A stretch of 51,327 nucleotides of DNA from Paulinella micropora (lineage: Eukaryota; Cercozoa; Imbricatea; Euglyphida): contig BJOX01000003.1 in the NCBI GenBank assembly GCA_009731375.1, forward strand, positions 427,281 to 478,607, in the 5' to 3' direction. The first letter of the stretch is position 1, and each line of letters starts with the position of its first letter. The position numbers and the translations under genes are program-made. Shown here one piece after another: positions 1-9,480 of the stretch. The notes beneath the pieces were generated by a model, which made no database searches, was not told where the DNA came from, and saw only the letters and a program-made list of their open reading frames with translations.

Positions 1-65
<65 letters not shown>

Positions 66-82
66 GAAGAAGAAGAAGATCA
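1..82. repeat. (AAT)n / (AAG)n microsatellite
   Basis: About eighteen consecutive AAT units, then two GAT-like units, then AAG units, filling the left edge of the window. The left extent of the tract is not visible. Confidence 0.98.
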
Positions 83-609
83 AGGGGGGAATACGGCACC
101 ACGTTGCTTGTATTTTTTTAAAGGTAATACATTTGTTCTTGACATACTGCCGACAAAAAGAAAAAGAAAAAAAAAGTTGAAGGGAGGAGTTCAAAATTTA
201 CAAGAACTGCTAGAGAATCCGCGTTGACGTGCCGTATGAGGATATATCTATCGTATTTTAGCGTCTATCCGTGGGTCGATGCGCTGTGTGGCATGACTGC
301 ATAGCGCAGAAAGAAATCAGAAATTGTACGACGAAAATGTTATTTCCGTCATAAAATCGGGAGGGGCTACTGTAGGCATCACCCCCCGGATAGCCGGTAA
401 AAAGTACCCTTTTCCTGATGACAGGTGCACCAGCCTGTTTTTCAGTATTATTTGTCCGGAATGGACCTGATGCCATTTTTTTCCTGGTCTGTTGCCGTTT
501 TCCTTTTCGGCTTCACTGAGCTAATACAACGAGACATCATTCTCATTCTTGAGGACTGTGTTTGGTTGTATTACCGACTTTTTATTGAGCTATCGTTGGG
601 GGCATTACA
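83..609. other. no gene seen; 5' flank of piggyBac-like element
   Basis: Mixed-composition DNA with short A and T runs. Short open frames on both strands show no recognisable protein character. A GGCATC half-site near 375 and a GATGCC half-site near 467 resemble halves of the palindromes that flank the downstream transposase. I cannot place the left end of the transposon. Confidence 0.5.
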
Positions 610-802
610 ATGTTGTCTGATTTCATCAAGAAGAAAGCAATAAGTCTGAACGCAGGAGGCTCAGATTCCTCTCCTTGTCCTTCTTCTTCAGAGGACGACG
701 AAGAAGAGGATCCGAGCCTCACTGGTCTGGCACTCGGACAATGACACAGTGTCTTTTGATGATGACTAGTACTCGGATGAAGAGGAAGGGAACATGGACA
801 AG
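610..802 (+). pseudogene. piggyBac-like transposase, probable first exon (acidic N-terminus)
   Basis: An ATG at 610 opens a Ser/Asp/Glu-rich frame (MLSDFIKKKAI, then an SSSEDDEEED stretch) that stops after 44 codons. The next frame continues the same acidic character (SDNDTVSFDDD, a TAG stop, then YSDEEEGNMDK) to a GTACGT donor at 803. Acidic N-termini are common in piggyBac transposases. The reading needs one frameshift and one stop read-through, so this exon is damaged. Its phase at 802 (phase 0) matches the acceptor at 1043, which supports the splice. Confidence 0.4.
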
Positions 803-838
803 GTACGTCATATGTACACTATTGTCTATGTGCCTGGT

Positions 839-874
839 GATGCCGGCCGGCATCCTCTGATGCCGGCCGGCATC
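839..874. repeat. two perfect 16-bp palindromes GATGCCGGCCGGCATC
   Basis: Perfect palindromes at 839-854 and 859-874, separated by four bases, lie within the inferred first intron of the transposase. Related sites with a variable 4-bp centre occur 3' of the gene at 3487-3502 (centre ACGC) and 3673-3688 (centre GCCC). Confidence 0.95.
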
Positions 875-1043
875 ACTTTTTAGTGACCGGTTTTCAAAAA
901 ATTCTTTCGAGACAACCGGTGCTGATTTTGTAAAATAAACTCTAGAAAAATATAGGAGAAGTGTCTAGAAATCGACTGGTAAAATTTCTGCTCAGTCCTT
1001 TGAGTAAAAGTTATTTAAATAATTCGACAAGTGCTGACCTCAG

Positions 1044-1648
1044 ATTGGCTTTTTTCCACGTGAAGTCGTTGCGAGCAAAAAAGATGGAGGTGGGCAGCAC
1101 CCTTCGATCGCTGTTGCGAAGTTTGGCAGGGCCTGGGCCAAGAAAAAATTTGGTGATCCGACTTACCTTGACATTGGTGCTTTGGGGACACAAAAAAAAC
1201 GAGAATCCAAGAAAGAGAAAGCATTGGTTACCATGCGTTTTGATGGGAAGGATTATTATGTGTTTGAAAAGAACTGCAAACCATGCCCCTTGCAGGCAGG
1301 GGGGTTTTATAAGTTCATAAATGGTGACGGAGAAGAGGTGGAGATGGAGGTTTCAGAGGACGAAGAGGAGGAGCAGGAAGAGCAGGAGCAAGAGCAGAAG
1401 GAGGATGAGAAGGAGCAGAAGGTGGAGGCGCAAAACGACGATGATGAGGAGGGGGGTGACGGCGAAGGCCCTCCTGTTTACAACCCCAGCCCCTACACAC
1501 CCCAGCAAGTAGCTGAAGAGAAAGCAAAACTCATCTCTAAGGGATTCAACTGGGTCTTGGGTCCTCAGACCGTGGACCAGAGCAGCGATCGACCTCGCCA
1601 CAAGGCGAGGTCGTCGATGGATCAAAATTTTGACATCGACCCCACCCT
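1044..1648 (+). pseudogene. piggyBac-like transposase, second exon
   Basis: The frame is open from 1038, upstream of the ATG at 1182. The protein-like stretch AKFGRAWAKKKFGDPTYLD at about 1110-1170 shows that coding extends upstream of that ATG, to an ACCTCAG acceptor at 1043. A lysine-rich part is followed by a region with DGKDYYVFEK, then a long Glu/Lys tract (about 1340-1460) and a conserved-looking segment before the donor GTACGT at 1649. The exon ends two bases into a codon that the next exon completes. It is the N-terminal half of the transposase, before the catalytic domain. Confidence 0.6.
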
Positions 1649-1905
1649 GTACGTACTCAAATTTCTCCCTCTGTTGACTTTTATTTATGTATGCCAGCAG
1701 CATGACAACTCCTCGAGACTTCCTCTTTCTGTTCCCCCCTTTTTTTTGTGAATTATGTTATAAACTTGCAGAGAGATTGAAGAGAGAAGATAAAATTTCT
1801 AGTCTAGTTTTTGATGCTGCTTTTTTCTTAATCACGGTGTCCACTTTGCTACCGTTTTTTGCGTCATTTGTAATTTTTTTTTTTTTTTTTTTGTATCAAC
1901 TGCAG
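1649..1905 (+). other. inferred spliceosomal intron in transposase
   Basis: A 257-bp interval starts GTACGT and ends in a long T tract followed by CTGCAG. Removing it joins frame 3 to frame 2 with a phase-2 codon (CT + G = Leu) and no stop, which is strong internal evidence for splicing. Reading through instead gives a hydrophobic tail and a stop at about 1751. Confidence 0.8.
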
Positions 1906-3109
1906 GCACTTTATGCATTTTCCCCCTACTGAGATGTTGCCAACTATACTCAACCTCACTTCCGTGGAGCTCGCAAAAGATCCAACCCCCCGTATGAGAT
2001 CCCCCCTTACAGAGGATGAGTTTTGGGCGTTTTTAGGCCTCCTAATTCGTATATCATTAGCAGATAGGGGCCGAAGGAGGTGTCACTGGGGTAAGGTAAG
2101 TGAAGTAGGCACAGACGGCCTGCCGAGGGATGACTTTGGTAAGTTTATGGCCCTCAATCGGTTCGATGCTATTTTCAGATGTTTGACATTTAGCCCCCCC
2201 TCATCAGACACTGACCCTTTTCTCCCCATTCGTGCTTTTGCTGAGGCAGTTGGCAAAAAGGCAGAGCAATCCATAGTGCCAGGACTTATTATTACTGTTG
2301 ATGAAAGCATGGAGCAGTATACAGGAGATGAAATGCCTGGCAAAATGGTGGTCCCCAGGAAGCCGATCCCTGTTGGGAGGGAGTATCATACAGCCTGTGA
2401 CGTGGAATCGGGCATCTGTATCGCAATGGAGATGGTTGAGGGGCAAGTGAGAGATCGACAAAAAGAGTTTGCGGCTGCTCTGGGGGTTACTACTGCAACT
2501 ACGCTTAGGTTGACGAAGCCGTGGTGGGGAACGGGCCGTATCTTTGTCGGTGATTCGTGGTTTGCCTCTGTCAAAACAGCCATGGAGATGAAGAAAAGGG
2601 GATGTGATTTTGTGGGCATGGTTAAGACTGCGCACTCAGGGTTTCCAGTGAAGTTACTTCATAGCTCAAGGGGCGGGGCCAAGGGGGATTTAGCCTCAGC
2701 TACATGCGAAAAGGATGGGGTTAAGCTGCTCGCAGTCAACCAAAACGATCATAATCAGCAGCAGATTATAGCTACTTGCTCTACTACTTTGGCGGGTAAA
2801 CTTCGGAATGCGCGTTTTTCTCACTCACAGCCACAAGTCCCGCGCTGCCAGGCCGTAGCTTTGTATTGTTCAGCTTTTAACGCAGTCGATATGTTCAATG
2901 CCGCTCGCCACGGGTCCAATTCTCTCAACCTCTCTGTTGCCACCCATGATTGGGCTAAGGTAGATTTCTTCATTTTGATTGACTTCATTCTCGCCAACGC
3001 GTTCAGGCATTATCTCAAATTTTCTGTCACTGTTTTGGCCAACCTTAATCTAATGAAAGGTGATGGCAGGCCGGGCTATTTCAAATCTTGGTCGCGAAAG
3101 GGCTGTTAA
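1906..3109 (+). pseudogene. piggyBac-like transposase, catalytic (DDE) exon
   Basis: About 400 codons with the DDE_Tnp_1_7 (piggyBac) fold signature. Early features are a region like LTEDEFWAFLGLLI (about 2010-2060) and DRFDAIFRCL-like helices. The first catalytic Asp is in VDESMEQY (about 2300), the second in VGDSWFASV (about 2550), and the third is in the NAVDMFN motif (about 2885). The protein would excise and insert the transposon by a hairpin mechanism in the nucleus. The frame ends at 3109, but the next frame carries similar coding character to about 3200, so a frameshift near 3085 truncates it. The cysteine-rich C-terminal domain lies in yet another frame at 3216-3467. Confidence 0.85.
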
Positions 3110-3215
3110 GGAAGGTCGATGAGGCTGAAATAGATGCTTTTCTTACCCTCCCCGTGTGGCAGAAGGTAGTATCGACCCCAACCCACCCTCATGCATGCTT
3201 CTGTCCAGGTATCCA

Positions 3216-3467
3216 ATGACCGTTCAGGGAGATAAGGTTAAGAAGAAGCGGGAGGCAGGTGACGCCTTCCCTGGTAGTACGGAGAGGGCGAAGAGACGTA
3301 GATGCCGTGTGTGCCTGTATGCGTACGCAGAGAAGGTGAATTTTACTGAGTATCACTGCGCGACCTGTGGACCAAACATGCCTCTATGTAACTCTAAAGG
3401 ACGTACGTGTCACGTCTGGCATAAACAGCACGGCAAGCCCCTCTCCAAGAAGCGGAAACACGCTTAG
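3216..3467 (+). pseudogene. piggyBac-like transposase, C-terminal cysteine-rich zinc-binding domain
   Basis: The frame encodes a basic linker (GDKVKKKREAGD, ERAKRRR) followed by a Cys/His cluster: CRVCLYA, HCATCGPNMPLC, then CHVWHKQHG, ending with a basic KKRKHA tail. PiggyBac transposases end in a Cys-rich zinc domain that binds the transposon ends, and this arrangement fits. It is separated from the catalytic exon by a frameshift, or by a small intron near 3208 (TCCAG then GTATCC). Confidence 0.65.
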
Positions 3468-3486
3468 GCACCCTCTCAAAGACAGT

Positions 3487-3915
3487 GATGCCACGCGGCA
3501 TCAGCCTAAAAATGACTATGACTCAAGTGTGAGTCGGACACTGTTAGAGGTTAGATTTTAATAATTATAATAAATTTTCATTGATTTTGATACAGGAAAT
3601 CAAAGGTTTAATATTAATATTGAAAAAAATTTAAAAAATTATTTTTAACCTCTTGAAACAACTTGAAATATTGATGCCGCCCGGCATCCAGACACAGGCA
3701 CATAGACACTATATATCAACATAGCATTAACGCCCTCGGGCATCTACACCATCAACATGATCGAAAGAGAAGAAGACTGTGATGGGGAGACAGAGAATTC
3801 AGACTCAACGAGTTACACTCCACCTTCACCTTTTTTTTGCCTCCTACCATGCCACCTAGCGCAACTGCGAGTGGCATCGGAGGGGGCCCCGATTATGCCG
3901 GCACACCCGGCATAT
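3487..3915. repeat. 3' palindrome cluster of the piggyBac-like element
   Basis: GATGCC-N4-GGCATC sites at 3487-3502 and 3673-3688, a degenerate site at about 3729-3744 (AACGCC-CTCG-GGCATC) and a degenerate TATGCCGG...CCGGCATA site at about 3895-3915. The interval otherwise holds AT-rich DNA and no convincing gene. It also includes a short CTTGAAACAACTTGAAAT stretch (about 3651-3668) that resembles the larger arrays at 14.3-15.0 kb. Confidence 0.7.
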
Positions 3916-3975
3916 AATGGCAATACTTACCGTTCCGGTCTGTCGGTTATCCTTGGTCTGAAGTCTACTACGTAG

Positions 3976-4490
3976 TCCTTACTTTAGGTATTCCACAGTC
4001 TTCATATCGTTAGGAAGTTATTAATATCGTTTATTAAATATCGTACCATTGTAACAATCTGGAGTAGCTAATAAAATCAACTAAGTATGGAAATTTTCCT
4101 CGGTTTATCAGAGAGAAAGTATGGGTGGGGAATTTTCACTGATGCGCTTCCTGAGTATATTTAATATATGCTTTTTCTTGAGATGTTTTGGGTGCAGGGA
4201 TATACAGACAGGTAGGGGCAATGGTTTTCTCGAGCTGGGGGGTTACTCATGAGCTGTTTTGTAGCGGGGCCTGGGTTGCTGTGATACAGTGGTTTTGGGG
4301 ATTGACAGCTCACAGCTCAAGGTGGGGTAATGTGGGGTTTCAGGCCCGTAAGGGGCCGCATATGTAGTAGTTAGCTGCCCACTGAGTCAAAAGTCTAATA
4401 AATGACCGCGAAGTTTCCACTTAATTTTAATGTACGATTTAATTTATTAATATTTAAGTGAGTACTTTGAATATTACATAAAAGAAAATA
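3976..4490. other. no gene seen; AT-rich interval
   Basis: Only short frames without protein character are present on either strand. The end of the interval is AT-rich, with several TATTAA-like words. Confidence 0.6.
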
Positions 4491-4626
4491 AATTTAGGTA
4501 TGATGGTTCCTGCGTACTAGTAGTAAGCATTCTTGCATCTAACCAGTAACTTTTTACCAATTTAGGTATGATGGTTCCTGCGTACTAGTAGTAAGCATTC
4601 TTGCATCTAACCAGTAACTTTTTACC
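4491..4626. repeat. perfect 68-bp tandem duplication
   Basis: The unit beginning AATTTAGGTATGATGG and ending AACTTTTTACC occurs twice head to tail (4491-4558 and 4559-4626) with no differences seen, so the duplication is recent or maintained. Confidence 0.97.
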
Positions 4627-4815
4627 TAGTCCCTCCGGCCAGAATTTTTTTTGGTAAAAGGGGGTTGTCAGCGTGCTTAACGCTAATCCCTTTTTTCGAA
4701 CTGCTTTGGTGTTGAGAGGTGGACCTGCTCCGTTTTCGGGTCTGTTTGTTCTCTACCCAGCTGCTATTTTACTTGTTTTTGTGCTCATAGGGGCACCTAA
4801 CGTTTACTGCTTACG

Positions 4816-5304
4816 ATGATGCGTAATATGCGCTCAGAAGCACCAGTAAAAGCTAAAATTGGGACTTTGGACTGGGGTCAATACGATGACCCAAACTGTC
4901 GAGGTTTCATCCTTCCTGGCGACCATATGTCTCGCCCCACAAATGTCCCCAACTCAATGTACACTTCCTCAGACTTTCGAGACAGCCAACGAAAAAGAAA
5001 ACTCGTGCGAACAACCGATAACAGCTCCTCTGAGAGTTCAAAAAAACTAAACCAGGAACAGCCGCCGTCCGACTCAGACTCTAGCCGTAAACGTGCTGTT
5101 GATTTGTCAAATCTGTCCAATTCGCCCAGTGGCAGCGCTAGACAATGGCACAGGCTAGTTTTTGACGCCGTTTTCGCCATGTTGAGGGGTTGGGCGGCGT
5201 CAGATAAGGGTAGTTGGTGCATCAAACAGCAAGTGCCTGTTTCTTTCAACCTGTCCTCATTCAAACGTGCTTTCACACCCCACCTGCTCTTGCACATAGC
5301 ATAG
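4816..5304 (+). CDS. hypothetical protein, Ser/Lys-rich fragment
   Basis: An open frame of 162 codons from an ATG-ATG start, unrecognised. It begins with a plain globular-looking segment (LDWGQYDDPNCRGF), then a basic and serine-rich part (QRKRKLVRTT, SSSESSKK, SDSDSSRKR) like a nuclear linker, then a short hydrophobic tail that may be non-coding. No domain is identified. It overlaps the next frame by about 90 bases, so the two may be parts of one broken or spliced gene. Confidence 0.35.
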   Translation: MMRNMRSEAPVKAKIGTLDWGQYDDPNCRGFILPGDHMSRPTNVPNSMYTSSDFRDSQRKRKLVRTTDNSSSESSKKLNQEQPPSDSDSSRKRAVDLSNLSNSPSGSARQWHRLVFDAVFAMLRGWAASDKGSWCIKQQVPVSFNLSSFKRAFTPHLLLHIA

Positions 5305-5354
5305 AAATCACTCACAACACACCCCACCGCTTTGCAATTGGCATCCATATCCTG

Positions 5355-5398
5355 GATGCATCTGCTTTCGGTAACTTGTTACTGAAAGCAGATGCATC
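5355..5398. repeat. 21-bp-stem hairpin with 2-base loop
   Basis: The left arm 5355-5375 (GATGCATCTGCTTTCGGTAAC) pairs with 5378-5398 at 20 of 21 positions, leaving a TT loop. The odd pair is a C/T change that would be G-U in RNA. The arms end in GATGCATC palindromes. It lies immediately upstream of a possible start codon at 5400. Confidence 0.93.
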
Positions 5399-5399
5399 T

Positions 5400-6038
5400 A
5401 TGGCATATAGATGGCATAAACAAAATAAAGCACAACATTTGAGGTTTGGAGAGGGGAAGAGAAAGCTGACAAAAAGAGAGATAAAAACATGGGAGAGACA
5501 GCACCCAAGACAGACAGCACCCACAGACACCAACACAAAACATGGAGTCAAACTTGTTCTCACAGAACACAAAGACATATGCATAGACAGACCGATAGAG
5601 ACAGCAGAAGATATCGCACAAGACCAACAAGAGGGGGCACAACACACGCACTACATTGTGAAGGTAGAGGCAGATGTGGGGTGGAGGGTAGCAAAGTACG
5701 TGAGAGAGCATAGCAAACCAGAGAAACAGGGAGAGAAAATCATGGTAGTTTGGGAGGGGGCAGTAGGGAGAGAGCTCACACCAGATTCGACATTCATGCC
5801 TGCCCGCCTTGTTAATGTTCATGAATTTGAGCCTGACAAGGCTCCCAAGTGGGCATGGAAACATGCCCCTTGGGAGTCCGATGACGAAGAAGAGAAGGAA
5901 GCTTTCTCTCTTCATCGTCATCGGATCCTCCTCCCTTTTTCTATGCATATTACATATGCAAAGAAAAAGGGGAGGCTTGTCAAGGCGAGAGGTGAAAAGT
6001 TTACCACGGACAGTGAGAGAGTTTGTGAGGGCGTATGA
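5400..6038 (+). CDS. hypothetical protein, charged, possible chromo-like segment
   Basis: About 212 codons from the ATG at 5400 (the frame is open from 5214). It is unrecognised. The N-terminus is basic (KRKLTKREIKTWERQ). A middle part with beta-rich character (HYIVKVEADVGWRVAKYV followed by KIMVVWEGAV) is faintly reminiscent of chromo or SH3-like folds, but I would not assign it. A WAWKHAPWESDDEEEKEA stretch follows. The region after about 5900 may be intronic. The next acidic and Pro-rich frame starts after a TTTCAG at 6114-6119, so the gene could be spliced. No promoter is visible beyond AT-rich DNA. Confidence 0.35.
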   Translation: MAYRWHKQNKAQHLRFGEGKRKLTKREIKTWERQHPRQTAPTDTNTKHGVKLVLTEHKDICIDRPIETAEDIAQDQQEGAQHTHYIVKVEADVGWRVAKYVREHSKPEKQGEKIMVVWEGAVGRELTPDSTFMPARLVNVHEFEPDKAPKWAWKHAPWESDDEEEKEAFSLHRHRILLPFSMHITYAKKKGRLVKARGEKFTTDSERVCEGV

Positions 6039-6119
6039 GAGAGAGAGAGAGCAACGGGAGCAAATTCACACACACGACATGCATATTAAGCATAACTGCA
6101 TCTAAAATGTGGTTTCAGG

Positions 6120-6382
6120 GGGAAGAGGCACCAGAAGAAGAAGGCTCAAGCGAGGACGACGAGCCACTTGTGGCTCCTCGTCTTCGTGTTGAATCTTCTT
6201 CTTCTTCTTCTGCTGCTGCGGCACAGCCTGCCTCACCACATCCCCCTCCTTCCCCTGCCAGCCTCTGCTCCACCCAAGTCCCCACTCCCCCCCACCTGCA
6301 AGCCCACACTCACCCCTCCCCTCCACCGAACCCAATACACCCGAACCACCTAATCACAACAAAGAGTGGCAGACCCCTCTAG
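6120..6382 (+). CDS. possible downstream exon, acidic then Ser/Pro-rich
   Basis: After a possible acceptor (GGTTTCAG) the frame reads an acidic segment (EEAPEEEGSSEDDEP), then serine and alanine runs, then a long proline-rich tract. This could be a low-complexity tail of the preceding gene. The composition alone also makes a fortuitous open frame plausible. Confidence 0.25.
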
Positions 6383-6492
6383 CAGTAACACGCTCGCCCA
6401 GCCCTGCAATCCCCCCTGCTCCTTCCACTCCTAATGCTAACTATTCAGTCTCAGAGTAGGAATGTGCAGTGCGTAATAAACATACGGTGTAG

Positions 6493-7520
6493 TTGTTATA
6501 CATACTCATACACCACTTGGTATATTAATAAAATAATATTACCGGCAGCTTATACAGCGTGTGTTCTAAGGTGTTGCAACATAAAACCAGTTTTGAAACA
6601 TAAAGTCAAGTGGAATAATACGGTCAAGTGAGTAAAAAAAAGTCACAGTATTAATATTATATTAATTAAAAATAATGCATGTAGTTCTCTTTATACCAAG
6701 TTCTTTGTTAGATTAGAATTGGTAATTATAATTCATTAGGCCGTGTAATTTCACAATTGAGGACTGATATCTTTACTGATAGGACTGACAGTAGGAAATG
6801 GACTTGAAGAATTACGATTGGGCTGATTAGTTCAAGTGCATTAGTCAGGACAGGACACGCGTCTTAGTGTCGCGCCTTTTTATGTATCTCATTCTGTGTC
6901 TAAGTAAAACAACTCAGATTTGCCAAATTCAGCAAGTCATTAAGTGCTCCGGTTCAGAACACCGTACTACTATTCAAGTTAATATAAAGGTTCTTATAAA
7001 TACTCACACACCACTTGCTATATTTATGAAATAATATTACCGGCAGCTTGTTCAGCATGTGCTTGAACTTGAACAAGCATAAAACCGGTTTTGAAACATA
7101 AAGTCTAGCGGAGTAATACGGAAACTCGACATTAAAAAAAGTCACCGTATTAATTAAAAACAATGCATGTAGTTGTTATACATACTCACACACCACTTGC
7201 TATATTTATGAAATAATATTACCGGCAGCTTGTTCAGCATGTGCGTGATTAAACAAGCATAAACCGGCTTTGAAACATTGTGTTCATAGTGCATCATGCG
7301 GTCAACTGAGTAAAAAAAGTCAAAGTATTAATATTAATTAAAAATAATGCATGATGTTGTTATACATACTCACACACCACTTGCTATATTTATGAAATAA
7401 TATTACCAGCAGCTTGTCCAGCATGTGCGTGAACTTAAGCATAAAACCGGTTTTGAAACATAATGTTCATAGTGCATCATACGGTCAAGTGAGCAAAAAA
7501 AAGTCACATGCCATTAAATA
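6493..7520. repeat. four copies of a ~180-bp repeat, three in tandem
   Basis: The anchor ATAATATTACCGGCAGCTT (or a close variant) occurs with ACC at 6541, 7039, 7221 and 7405. The last three copies are spaced 182 and 184 bp, and the first is separated by about 300 bp of unrelated DNA. Each unit contains ACACCACTTGCTATATT, AAAACCGGTTTTGAAACATA and AAAAAAAGTCAC. Copies differ by point changes and small indels. There is no coding character. Confidence 0.9.
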
Positions 7521-7574
7521 TTGATAACTAATACTGCACGGCCGGACGATATTAATAGCAAATATAAATGTATT

Positions 7575-8383
7575 AATGTAATTCAGAAGGAGAGCACATA
7601 ATGATTTAACTGCTCTACAATTGTTTCCGGACGCTCCACTACGAAGTCCCACGTCTCCCGGCGGTCGTTGGTGCAAGTGCGCTCCATGTGGCGCCTTCTT
7701 GAACGAAGGCCTGGCCGCACCACGAGCACACAAACTTCTTCTCCCGCACCACCACTCCCTTCTCTACCAGCAGGCGGGCGACGCATTGCTTAGTCATCAT
7801 CTCCACCAAGAACTGACTACGGCGGCTGTTAGCACGAAAGAAATTCTGTCCTTTCTGGAAGATGTGCAGTGTGAAGGATTCGCCGGTGATGAGGGGCCTC
7901 GAACATGTTTAAGAACGTTGGCGGGGATCGGCCTTTGTCTTTGTTGGTCTTGTGAGAGCGCCACTCGATGTGGCGATGAACGACTTGATCGTTGGTGGTG
8001 TCGAAGAGGAGGGGCTTCCAGGTAGCTAAGGATTTGCCCCAGCGCTGGATAATAGATTTGTCCTTCGTGTCTTCGTAGATGGGACGAAAGAGAGGGTTGG
8101 TGTCCGAGGTCGTACCGAGCAGTGAACTACGAGGTTGTTTTGCTCGTTCTCTGGATCCTCCAAAACGATGCCAAGTTTAACCTGGTCGCAGTCGATGAAT
8201 GCAACGACTTCGCCAGTGGTGTAGTTGACTGAGTCGTCATCGTAGTTGTCTACTGCGACCGTGTTGAGCGGGGCGACGCCATCAGTGGGTGCAGTGTACG
8301 GGGCGAGGTGTGAGCGGTCGATGCGTTTCAATACCTTGTTGGTCTTGAGGTGACGCAGCTTGAAGCAGTTGGAGCTGACCTGC
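7575..8383 (-). pseudogene. gypsy integrase C-terminal tail with Cys motif
   Basis: Minus-strand frames carry KRIDRSHLAPY (end of the integrase SH3-like region, about 8290-8330), then DCDQVKLGIVLEDPENE (about 8200). In a shifted frame come IYEDTKDKSIIQRWGKSL (about 8030-8080) and a segment ending VCSWCGQAFV (about 7710-7735), a CxxC pair. The segments follow one another without gaps but need at least two frame changes. This is an extended tail beyond the core integrase, and its role is unknown. Confidence 0.5.
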
Positions 8384-9171
8384 TCAACGATGGTGTAAGA
8401 GCCGTCGAACTGGAGAACGGAAGAGGCCGGAATGCCTTGTTTGGAAGGCTTGGGGCGGTAGACAGAGGCTGTGTCGCCTACTTTCCATTCCTTGAACAGC
8501 CTTGCGGCGGCTTTTGTTCTTTTGAGCGACGGACCGGGCGGTGGTGTACGCGCTGACGTAGGCTGTGACAGCGGTGCGGGCGCTGTTCAGCAGGGCGATC
8601 TGTTGGGCAGACTGTAGTGACAGCGTAGGAGAGGCGTCGAGCGCGGCGCTGGAGGCGGCGGCGCGGGGCCCGGCGTTGACAATCTCGGGCGAGTTGAAAA
8701 AGTCCAACGTGCAGCTGGGCTTGCGGGCGAGCATTCCTTTGAAGGCGGTGGTGCCGGTCGCTGTGGACACGTAAGTGTTGTGAGCGAAGGAGAGGGAAGG
8801 GATGATGCTGAGCCAGTTGGTCTTTTCTGCCTTGGGGTGGACGGCCGTGCGGACAGCCTCGTGGCGGCATTCGACGTAGCCGAGTTGATAATGCGAGTAT
8901 GGCGCGGTGGTGAGCCATTCGAGGCCGGCTATGCTGCAAAATTGTTTGGCCAACGTTCCAACGAAAGAACTATGGTAGTCGGAGAAGATGGCTTCCGGAA
9001 AACCAAAGATGTAGGCCCACCGGTTGAGGATGAGCTCCACTGTTTCTTCCGCGGACGTAGAGATGCACGAGATAACTGAAAGAATCCCGAGAAAGGATCG
9101 ACGATGGTCAGTATGTACTGAGAGACGACGCCGGGGATGCCGATGTGGAAATGGTCGAGACCGATGCCCGT
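8384..9171 (-). pseudogene. gypsy integrase catalytic core (DD35E)
   Basis: The N-terminal part of the core has LDHFHIGIPG (first Asp, about 9150) followed by ILTIVDPFSGFF. After a frame change near 9040 come the second Asp in SDYHSSF (about 8978) and the Glu in GYVEC, with exactly 35 residues between them as expected for retroviral-type integrases. The usual DxG reads D-Y-H here. The copia insertion lies immediately upstream of the first Asp. Broken, so presumably inactive. Confidence 0.8.
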
Positions 9172-9176
9172 AAGTG

Positions 9177-9476
9177 TCTTATTGGTCATATATATTACAT
9201 ATCTATCGGTTATATATTCAATTGTGTATGGATATATTTCCAGTACTGATCAGTCCGGTCCTACCTCATTTACTATTGAGCATCAGGACACTAATCAGTA
9301 TGATCCGGTTATTATTAATGGAACTAGATTCAAAAACCAGTGCTCATGCCGTTTGCACTGCGCACTTTGTTACCAGTTCAGTTTCCTCAGTAAAGACGAT
9401 CTACGAAGTACTTCATTGAACCACTGCGTAAACCCAGAACTAGAGTAATTTACTCAATCACCATTGACCGGTTATA
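9177..9476 (+). repeat. 5' LTR of copia-type element
   Basis: 300 bp aligning with 12416-12730. Over the central 279 bp I count three substitutions and one 3-bp indel. This copy lacks 12 bases near its right end. Its first bases read TCTTATTGGTCA against TGTTACCGGTCA in the 3' LTR, and the right end reads TGACCGGTTATA, an imperfect inverted terminal match. The gag ATG follows almost at once (9481). Confidence 0.88.
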
Positions 9477-9480
9477 GGTC

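Larger units (their letters stand above)
610..3915 (+). mobile_element. piggyBac-type DNA transposon, decayed (ends not located)
   Basis: A plus-strand piggyBac-type transposase pseudogene (610-3467) is bracketed by a family of short palindromes of the form GATGCC-N4-GGCATC. Two copies lie inside the 5' intron region (839-874) and several lie 3' of the gene (3487-3502, 3673-3688, about 3729-3744 degenerate, about 3895-3915 degenerate). PiggyBac elements normally insert at TTAA with short terminal inverted repeats. I could not find a matching pair of ends, so the limits given are only those of the recognisable parts. Confidence 0.6.

Noticed and set aside
5379-5948. 189-codon minus-strand frame
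   Set aside because: Cys/Leu/Phe-rich shadow of the plus-strand hypothetical gene.
7621-9079. Plus-strand frames of 68-134 codons
   Set aside because: Shadows of the minus-strand gypsy integrase.
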